Of a stretch of 64,000 nucleotides of DNA, positions 57,480-64,000 are shown one piece after another. The stretch comes from JADLHS01 sp964594985 (GTDB lineage: Bacteria > Verrucomicrobiota > Verrucomicrobiia > Limisphaerales > JADLHS01). The DNA lies in contig CAZQNQ010000013.1 in NCBI GenBank assembly GCA_964594985.1, positions 61,741 to 125,740 of the forward strand, given 5' to 3'. Under the pieces are notes generated by a model, which saw only the letters and a program-made list of their open reading frames with translations, made no database searches and was not told the DNA's origin. A program made the position numbers and the translations under genes. The first letter of the stretch is position 1, and every line of letters begins with the position of its first letter.

Positions 57480-59581
57480 TGAATTTCCTCGCCCCACTTT
57501 TCCTGGCTGGCGCCCTCGCAGTCGCGTTGCCGGTGGTGTTTCACCTGATCCGGCGCACGACGCGGGAGCGGACGGTTTTCAGTTCGCTGATGTTTCTCAA
57601 ACCCACCCCGCCCCACCTCACGCGCCGCAGCCGGCTCGAACATATCTTGTTGTTGCTGCTGCGGTGCGCGGCGATCTGTCTGCTCGCCGCCGGGTTCGCC
57701 CGCCCCTTCGTCAAACACGCGCTGCCGGAAACTTCGTCCGCCGAACCGCCGAAGCGCATCGTCATTCTCGTGGACACCAGCGCGAGCATGAGGCGCGCGA
57801 ACCTGTGGGCGCAGGCGCGTGACAAGGTGGAAGCTGCCTTGCAAAACCTGACACCGGCGGATCGCGTGGCGCTTTTCACTTTCGATTCGCAACTGAAGCC
57901 GCTGGTGATGTTCGACGAATGGAACACCACGGCCCCGGACGTCCGCGCCGCCCTCGCCCGCAGTCGCCTTGCGGAAGCAAAGCCCGGCTGGGCGGCGACG
58001 CGGCTCGATCAAGCGGTCATCCGCGCGGCAGAACTGCTTTCCGAAGCGGACCAGGACCGCGTCGCCGGACCGCGTCAGATTGTACTCGTCAGCGATTTTC
58101 AGGAAGGCAGCCGATTCAGCGCGCTGCAAGGACAGGAATGGCCCAAAGGAATCGAACTCGTGAGCGAGCGGGTCGAAGCAAAATCGTCCAATGCCGGATT
58201 GCAGTTGCTTGCTGAAGTGAACGAAACCGCCGCCGCCGGCAAGGTCCGCGTTCGCGTCAGCAATGAGTCCGGCTCCAAGCGCGAACAATTTCAGGTCGGC
58301 TGGGCGAAGGCGGACGGCGGCTTGATCACCAACGCGACGGATGTTTACGTTCCCGCCGGACAGAGCCGCGTCTTGACGCTGCCCGCACCGGAAAAGAACT
58401 CGGGCGCAGATCGCATCGTGTTGCGCGGCGACGATGAAAGTTTCGACAACACCGTTTTCAATTTGCCACCGGAAGCGGCGCGGCTCACCGTGCTTTATGT
58501 CGGAAACGGTTCGGCGACCAATTCCCGGACGCCGCTCTATTTCGTGCGGCGCGCGCTGGCCGGAACACCGCAGCAATCCATCGAGGTCATCGCGAAAGCC
58601 CCGGATGCCGCGCTGTCGCCGGATGAAGTTGACGCTGCGGCGCTGTTCGTGGTTGTGGATGCGTTGTCGGAGGCAGCGGCAAAGGCTTTGCAGGAACAAG
58701 TCCGGCAGGGCAAAACCGTTTTGTTCGCCCCGGTCAACGTGGCGGCGGCAACCACGCTGGGAAACCTGCTCGGGCAGGAGCGCGTTCCGGTCGAGGAAGG
58801 CGTGGTGCGCAACTACGCGATGCTCGGGGAAATAGATTTCCGGCATCCGCTCTTTGCGCCGTTCGCCGACGTGCGGTTCAGCGATTTCACCAAGATTCAC
58901 TTTTGGAAGTATCGCCGCTTTGACGCAACGACGATTCCCAATGCCCGTGTTGTAGCGAAGTTCGACAACGGTGACGCGGCCATCGTGGAGATTCCCATCG
59001 GAAAAGGACGCGTGATTGTATTCGCCTCGGGCTGGCAGCCGGAGGACAGCCAGTTGGTGTTGTCCACGAAGTTTGTCCCCCTGTTGTGCGCGGCGCTGGA
59101 ACTGAGTGGCGGCACGATGTCGCCCGCGTCGCAGATTGTTGTGGGCAAACCGGTGCCGTTCGCCGCAGATCTGGTGCGAGCGGAGGCTGCGGTTGCAGTC
59201 ACCTTGCCGGATGGCGCGGCGTTGCAACTTGTGGCAGGCGAGACGAACTTCACCCAGACCACGATGCCCGGAATCTATCAGGCGAAAGTCGGAATGATGG
59301 AACAGCGCTTTGCCGTGAACCTCGATGCGATGGAAAGTCGCACGGCCCCGGTGCCGCTGGATGAACTGGAACGTCTCGGCGTGCCCACGGCGAAACCGGA
59401 GGCGGCGATCGCTACGCCGCGCACAGACGCGAAATCCCTCGCGCCAAGCGCTGAAATCGAGAGCCGCCAGAAGTTGTGGCGCTGGTTCATCATCGCGACG
59501 CTCGGCGTGTTATTGTTGGAAACGGCCCTCGCCGGATGGACCGCGCGGAAATCGCCGGTCAAGCTGGAGGCCACCGCATGA
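57479..59581 (+). CDS. BatA/VWA-domain membrane protein
   Basis: A 700-aa protein with BatA N-terminal membrane segments (FLAPLFLAGALAVALPVVFHLI; ILLLLLRCAAICLLAAGFA). A VWA domain follows (ILVDTSASMRR is the MIDAS motif) at residues 85-260, then about 400 residues of beta-rich domain (putative glutamine amidotransferase-like region 350-520) and a C-terminal membrane helix (LWRWFIIATLGVLLLETALA). Likely an envelope component that works with MoxR and DUF58. The stop overlaps the start of the next gene (ATGA at 59578-59581). Confidence 0.9.
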   Translation: MNFLAPLFLAGALAVALPVVFHLIRRTTRERTVFSSLMFLKPTPPHLTRRSRLEHILLLLLRCAAICLLAAGFARPFVKHALPETSSAEPPKRIVILVDTSASMRRANLWAQARDKVEAALQNLTPADRVALFTFDSQLKPLVMFDEWNTTAPDVRAALARSRLAEAKPGWAATRLDQAVIRAAELLSEADQDRVAGPRQIVLVSDFQEGSRFSALQGQEWPKGIELVSERVEAKSSNAGLQLLAEVNETAAAGKVRVRVSNESGSKREQFQVGWAKADGGLITNATDVYVPAGQSRVLTLPAPEKNSGADRIVLRGDDESFDNTVFNLPPEAARLTVLYVGNGSATNSRTPLYFVRRALAGTPQQSIEVIAKAPDAALSPDEVDAAALFVVVDALSEAAAKALQEQVRQGKTVLFAPVNVAAATTLGNLLGQERVPVEEGVVRNYAMLGEIDFRHPLFAPFADVRFSDFTKIHFWKYRRFDATTIPNARVVAKFDNGDAAIVEIPIGKGRVIVFASGWQPEDSQLVLSTKFVPLLCAALELSGGTMSPASQIVVGKPVPFAADLVRAEAAVAVTLPDGAALQLVAGETNFTQTTMPGIYQAKVGMMEQRFAVNLDAMESRTAPVPLDELERLGVPTAKPEAAIATPRTDAKSLAPSAEIESRQKLWRWFIIATLGVLLLETALAGWTARKSPVKLEATA

Positions 59582-62500
59582 TGGACACATTGCTCCAGGA
59601 ACAATTGGCAACAGTCTTTCGACGCCAGCGCCGCCTGCAACTCGCAGTGCGGCTCGCGCTTTGTTGGGGCGCACTGGCGTTGATCGGGCTGGGCGTGTTT
59701 CTTTCTGGAACACGGAGCGCGTCCCATTCGCTGGGGTGGATCATTGGTCTTGCGGCGCTGGGTCTGGTCGCCGGGGGAATTGTGTTCGCCCGGCAGCGGC
59801 GGATGCAGCCGGACTGGCACGACATCGCGCGCCGGATCGAACAACATTATCCCGAACTCAACGGCCTGCTCCTCACGGCGGCGCAACAGCAGCCCGCCGC
59901 CGATGGCCAGCTTCAGTATTTGCAGGAACGCATCATTCGCGATGCGCTGAATCACGGACGGCTGAACTCCTGGACGGAAACCATTCCCTGGTCGCGTGCG
60001 GCGGCGGCGCAGTTGGCGCATCTGCTCGCGCTGGTTTGTTTCGTCAGCATCCTGGTTGCGTTGGGGCCGCGGAGTGAGCGCAAAAGCGTGTTCAGTGACG
60101 GCTGGACGGCGGATGGCGTTACGATCACTCCGGGCGACATCAGCCTCGAACGCGGCGAACGTCTCGTGGTGGTGGCCAGTTTTGCCGGCTCGATTCCGCC
60201 GAGCGTGAATCTGATCACTACGCTACCGACGGAGCAATCAAAGCGGATTCCGCTGGTGAAGAGTTTGTCCGATCCCGTATTCGGCGGCAGCATTTCCGAA
60301 GTCACCACGAGCTTTGTTTATCGCGTTGAATACGGCAACGAACAGACGCGCGACTTCACGGTGAACGTCTTCGAATATCCGCGCCTCGAACGGGCCGATG
60401 CCGATCTGACTTTTCCCGACTACACCGGACTTGAACCCAAGCGGGTGGAAAATACGTTTCGGATCAGCGCCGTTGAGGGAACGAGTTGCACGCTGACCCT
60501 GCAACTCAACAAACCGGTCGCGCGGGCGCAATTCGTCGTCAAAGGCGAGGTCGGTGAGGCCATCCCTCTTACGATTGCGTCCAATGCTCCGATGGCGACG
60601 CTCACGGGCCTGACACTGGAAACCAACCGCACCTATCTGTTGCAACTCGTGGACGCCGAGGGACGCACCAACAAGTTGCCCGCGTCGTTCGTGGTGAACG
60701 TGCTCAAGAACCGCGAGCCGGAGTTGAAGATCGCCGCGCCGCGCGGCGATACGCGGCCTTCGGCCTTGGAGGAAGTTTTGTTTGAGGGCACGGTTTGGGA
60801 CGATTTTGGGGTGCAAGCCTACGGGCTGGCTTACACGGAGGCCGGCGGTGAAATCAAGTTCGTCGAACTGGGCCAAAACATTCCGGCCAACGAGAAGCGC
60901 CCGTTCAAACATCTGTTGTCGCTGGAAGACTTCGGTGCGAAGCCTGACCAACTCATCTCGTGGTTTTTGTGGGCGGACGACATCGGACCGGATGGGCAGC
61001 CCCGGCGGTCGGCGAGCGATATGTATTTTGCCGAGGTCCGACCTTTCGACGAAGTCTTCCGGCAAGGCCAGGGTCAAGCGGGCGGCGACCAGGAACAACA
61101 GCAGCAAGCCGGCGGGCAATCCGGCGGCGGCAATCAGCAGGCGCAACTGGCCGAATTGCAAAAGCAGATCATCAACGCCACCTGGAAACTGCAACGGCAA
61201 CAATCGCGGCAACCGCCAGCGGTGAAGCCCGCGAAGCCGGCGAATTCGGATAAACCATCCAACGGAACTTCCGCGATTGAAAACAGGGAGTGGTTCGACG
61301 TGGCGGGACAATTTGGACTGCGTCGGCAGAGCGCAGCAGCGCCGGCGCTTTTGGAGAACGAGCCTGGAGTGGTTCTCAAAAATCATTTTCCGATGAGAAA
61401 CCCCAAACCCCTCACCCGACCTTCGGCCACCCTCTCCCCATCGGATGGGGAGAGGGACGGGGTGAGGGGCCGTTCGGGCATTTCTGAGAATCACTCGAAT
61501 AACCCAGTGCCGCCTCTTTCCGAAAGCGGCGTGGCGCTGCGCTTCCCGCCGCAGGCCAAGACGCCGTTGGTTCGCTCTGTCTTCGGGCAGCGCACGCCGG
61601 GGCGGACTTCGGACACGCCGCTCAGCCGGGCGCGTGAACGACTGGCCGATATTTCCGGCACGAACAAAGTTGCCTCGACATCGCAATTCAGCCAGGACCT
61701 CGGCGTCGTTCGCGACGCCGTGGCGCAAGCGATCACACAGGCTCAAACCGCGCGCGAGCGTCAGTCCAGCGTGCAGAACGCCGTGCTTTGGGATGGCTTG
61801 ATCCGCGATCTGGAAAAGGCGCAGGCCGCGCTGGAAAAAGCCGAGCAATCACCGGCGTTGCTCGCGGATGCTTTGGCCGCCGAGCAATCCGCGTTTCAAG
61901 CTCTGCTGCGTTTGCAGCAGCGCGAATACGAGATCGCGCGCAATCGCAGCCGCACTCAGAACAGCGGGAACAGCCGCGAGCAACAAATGCAGCGGCAACT
62001 GGACCAACTCGATTTGACGCGGGAGGAGAACCGTTATGAAACCGAGCGTCTGGCGCAAGCGCCGCAAAGTCCCGAGCGGCGCGAACAATTGCAGGTGATG
62101 AACCGGCTCGGCGAACTGGCGCGGCGGCAACAGGATTTGAACGAACGGCTACAGGAGTTGCAGACGGCGTTGCAGGAAGCGAAGTCGGAGCAGGAGCGCG
62201 AGGAACTCCGGCGGCAGTTGAAGCGCTTGCAGGAGGAGGAGCAGCAGATGCTGGCGGACGCGGATGAATTGCAGCAGCGCATGAATCAGCCGGAGAATCA
62301 ATCGCGCCTGAGCGAGCAACGGCAGCAACTGGAACAGACGCGCCAGGAGATGCAACGCGCGGCCGAGGCGGCCCAGCAGGGTTCACCGTCGCAGGCGCTG
62401 GCCTCCGGCACGCGGGCGCAGCGGCAGTTGCAACAGATGCGCGAGGACCTGCGCAAGCAGAACTCCAGCGAGTTCGCCGAGGATTTGAAGCAATTGCGCG

Positions 62501-63888
62501 CCGCCGCCCGGGAGGCGGAACGCCAGCAGCAGGAGATTAAAAAGCAGATGGAGCAATTGTCCAACGGCGGGCAACGGAAGCTGGACGATTCACAGGCCCG
62601 CCAGCAATCCCTCGAACAACTCGCGCAGCAAGCGCAGCGGCTGACCAATCTGGTGGCACGCGCAACCCAGCTTTCACAGCAGACCGAGGACGCCGAACCG
62701 ATTGCGTCCCGCGAGCTTTACGACACGTTGCGCAAGTTCAGCCAGGACGACGCCAAGAGCGTGCGCCAGTTTCAGGATGAATTGATCGAGCGCGGCCTGA
62801 TGCGCACCGAGCTGTACCGGCGGCTGGCCGAAATCGAGAAGCAGGAGGATGTGAAGTCCGTCGAGTTGACGTCCGAGATGTTGCGCCAGGGATTTCTGCC
62901 GCAGGCGCAGCAGGCCGGAGATCGCGCCGGCGAAGCGGTCGGCGAACTGGCGCGGGGCATCGAGCGCGCGGCGGAAAAGGTGCTGGGCGATGACACGGAG
63001 GCGTTGCGACTCGCGCGACAGCAGCTTGATCAATTGACGGACCAGATCGAACGCGAGATCGCGCAAGGCCAGGGTGCCGGCACGACGAACAATCCATCGC
63101 AAGACCGTAACGGTCAGGCTCAAGCCGGCAACAGCAGCAACCAATCGGGCAACGAACGCGAGCAACAATCTCAAGGCGAAGCGCAGCGTGGCAATGGCCA
63201 GCGCCCGGCCACCGGCCCACAATCAGAAACAGGAAATCAGAATCAAGCGGCGGCTTCAGGGGAAGCCGGTCAACCTCCGGGCGAATCACAGTCCCCCGCT
63301 GGAACGCAAACCGCCCAGCGAGGTCAGGGCGGAAATCCACAACCGGGCGGCGAGCGTGGAGAGCAACCAACCGAAGCTCAAGCTGGGGAGGCACAGCCGG
63401 GTGCGAACGCGTCGGCGCAGAACCGGCGCGGGAATCGCGGTGGCTTGCGCGGTGGTGCGCCTCGCGGTGACGAAGCGAACGCAGGTGGTTTGCCGGCCGG
63501 GTTGGAACAATTTCTTGCGCCTGAACGCCGCGGCCCGGGCGGGGGCGGTCCGGTGATCACCGGCGGAGATTTCGTGCCGTGGGCGGATGGTTTGCGGGAG
63601 GTGGAGGAAATGGTCGAAGACCCAGCTTTGCAAACGCAACTGGCGACGGCGCGCGAGCGGGCGCGGGTGATGCGACAACAATACCGGCAAACCCAGGAGA
63701 AGCCGGAATGGACGCAGGTGCAACTGCAAGTGTTGAAGCCGCTGGTTGAAGTGCGCAATCAGATCGCCGATGAACTGGCCCGGCGCAATTCCAAGGAAAG
63801 CCTCGTGCCGGTGGACCGCGATCCGGTGCCGGATCGTTACTCGGAACTCGTGCGACGCTATTACGAGGAACTGGGGAAAGATAAATGA
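59578..63888 (+). CDS. Very long DUF4175-like coiled-coil membrane protein
   Basis: A 1436-aa protein starting MMDTLLQEQL. Two N-terminal membrane segments (ALCWGALALIGLGVFL; LGWIIGLAALGLVAGGIVFA) precede a third near residue 150. An extracytoplasmic beta-rich region with Ig-like strands (180-490) follows, then Gln/Arg/Glu-rich coiled coil (650-1170, with segments such as EELRRQLKRLQEEEQQMLAD). The last 250 residues are low-complexity, rich in Gly, Gln, Asn and Pro, with a charged C-terminus. Resembles the DUF4175 proteins that end MoxR-BatA operons. About 43 residues near 600-640 come from an in-frame MITE-like insert (61367-61496). Confidence 0.83.
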   Translation: MMDTLLQEQLATVFRRQRRLQLAVRLALCWGALALIGLGVFLSGTRSASHSLGWIIGLAALGLVAGGIVFARQRRMQPDWHDIARRIEQHYPELNGLLLTAAQQQPAADGQLQYLQERIIRDALNHGRLNSWTETIPWSRAAAAQLAHLLALVCFVSILVALGPRSERKSVFSDGWTADGVTITPGDISLERGERLVVVASFAGSIPPSVNLITTLPTEQSKRIPLVKSLSDPVFGGSISEVTTSFVYRVEYGNEQTRDFTVNVFEYPRLERADADLTFPDYTGLEPKRVENTFRISAVEGTSCTLTLQLNKPVARAQFVVKGEVGEAIPLTIASNAPMATLTGLTLETNRTYLLQLVDAEGRTNKLPASFVVNVLKNREPELKIAAPRGDTRPSALEEVLFEGTVWDDFGVQAYGLAYTEAGGEIKFVELGQNIPANEKRPFKHLLSLEDFGAKPDQLISWFLWADDIGPDGQPRRSASDMYFAEVRPFDEVFRQGQGQAGGDQEQQQQAGGQSGGGNQQAQLAELQKQIINATWKLQRQQSRQPPAVKPAKPANSDKPSNGTSAIENREWFDVAGQFGLRRQSAAAPALLENEPGVVLKNHFPMRNPKPLTRPSATLSPSDGERDGVRGRSGISENHSNNPVPPLSESGVALRFPPQAKTPLVRSVFGQRTPGRTSDTPLSRARERLADISGTNKVASTSQFSQDLGVVRDAVAQAITQAQTARERQSSVQNAVLWDGLIRDLEKAQAALEKAEQSPALLADALAAEQSAFQALLRLQQREYEIARNRSRTQNSGNSREQQMQRQLDQLDLTREENRYETERLAQAPQSPERREQLQVMNRLGELARRQQDLNERLQELQTALQEAKSEQEREELRRQLKRLQEEEQQMLADADELQQRMNQPENQSRLSEQRQQLEQTRQEMQRAAEAAQQGSPSQALASGTRAQRQLQQMREDLRKQNSSEFAEDLKQLRAAAREAERQQQEIKKQMEQLSNGGQRKLDDSQARQQSLEQLAQQAQRLTNLVARATQLSQQTEDAEPIASRELYDTLRKFSQDDAKSVRQFQDELIERGLMRTELYRRLAEIEKQEDVKSVELTSEMLRQGFLPQAQQAGDRAGEAVGELARGIERAAEKVLGDDTEALRLARQQLDQLTDQIEREIAQGQGAGTTNNPSQDRNGQAQAGNSSNQSGNEREQQSQGEAQRGNGQRPATGPQSETGNQNQAAASGEAGQPPGESQSPAGTQTAQRGQGGNPQPGGERGEQPTEAQAGEAQPGANASAQNRRGNRGGLRGGAPRGDEANAGGLPAGLEQFLAPERRGPGGGGPVITGGDFVPWADGLREVEEMVEDPALQTQLATARERARVMRQQYRQTQEKPEWTQVQLQVLKPLVEVRNQIADELARRNSKESLVPVDRDPVPDRYSELVRRYYEELGKDK
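61367..61496 (+). mobile_element. MITE-like insert inside the coiled-coil gene
   Basis: Terminal repeats GAGTGGTTCTCAAAAATC and (reverse complement) CGAGTGATTCTCAGAAATG surround an R1 hairpin (CCCTCTCCCCATCGGATGGG). The 130-bp insert is translated in frame (LTRPSATLSPSDGERDGVRG) with no stop codon. Confidence 0.75.
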
Positions 63889-63905
63889 AGCCGCGCCGCA
63901 AGTTT

Positions 63906-64000
63906 TAGAGCGTACATCAAAATGAATGTTGAAAACCTCCGTCATGCGAACCGCCCCTCACCCCGGCCCTCTCCCCATCCGATGGGGAGAGGGTGGCCGC
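63906..64000 (+). mobile_element. MITE-like element (cut by window end)
   Basis: The left terminal repeat TAGAGCGTACATCAAAATGA is followed by GTTGAAAACCTCCGTCATGC and an R1 palindrome, closely matching the element at 41936. The right end is outside the window. It begins 18 nt after the stop of the coiled-coil gene. Confidence 0.7.

Overview
The window reads as a chromosomal segment of a GC-rich verrucomicrobial heterotroph, probably of the Pedosphaera/Limisphaera-like lineage. This is inference from gene content. Evidence is a PEP-CTERM protein, very large autotransporter-associated beta-strand-repeat proteins, a prepilin with the H-X9-DG type tail, a reduced type II secretion operon, a DUF5989 protein, a MoxR/DUF58/BatA/DUF4175-like operon with a DUF4159 protein, CotH remnants, and many long palindromic intergenic repeats. 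I see no rRNA, tRNA, CRISPR array, integrase or phage genes.

Layout. Positions 1-4.2 kb are the most unusual part. The 3' end of a secreted-protein gene is followed by three cassettes of toxin-antitoxin type genes: MNT/HEPN; GNAT plus small ORFs plus a HigA-like antidote; and MntA/HepT. Each cassette is preceded by a copy of the first 88 nt of a MoaD/ThiS-like sulfur-carrier gene, and the only intact copy lies at the end (3418-3693), followed by a NIL-domain gene. All copies break at the same base. They differ from the intact gene by 6, 2 and 0 substitutions in order of approach. This suggests repeated insertion at one site inside the sulfur-carrier gene.

From 4.4 to 11.5 kb lie TCA-cycle genes: sucC and sucD, separated by four small genes including a nucleotidyltransferase toxin-like pair, and gltA. 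A membrane protein and a REC-histidine kinase gene lie between. From 11.6 to 16.8 kb is a two-component pair: a 1222-aa kinase with a huge extracytoplasmic region, overlapped by a REC-REC-AraC regulator. From 17 to 27.5 kb are two paralogous giant secreted beta-helical proteins (one with two pectate-lyase-3-like modules) flanking a prepilin-like gene. From 28 to 31.7 kb are DUF5989, an O-antigen-ligase-like/TPR protein, a dolichol-phosphate-mannose-synthase-like glycosyltransferase and a PEP-CTERM protein. From 31.8 to 41.4 kb are housekeeping genes (fluoride channel, GAF protein, CobA-HemD fusion, DUF3592, AEC transporter, BatD and BatE-like TPR/SH3 proteins, ApbE). From 42.1 to 48.3 kb is a minus-strand secretion operon: gspE, a PilM/PilN-like fusion, a PilO/GspM-like gene and gspD. 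From 48.5 to 50.4 kb is a scrapyard of CotH and IS1595-type remnants with a small XRE regulator. From 50.4 kb to the end come XdhC, a TPR metallopeptidase and the DUF4159-MoxR-DUF58-VWA-coiled-coil operon.

A second theme is repeats. At least eight palindromic families are scattered between genes. Some have terminal inverted repeats (consensus near TAGAGCGTGTATCAAAATGA) and look like MITEs. Some are nested inside each other. Several have entered genes without destroying the frame: the XdhC gene, the terminal coiled-coil gene, the N-terminus of the BatE-like gene, and the stop codon of apbE.
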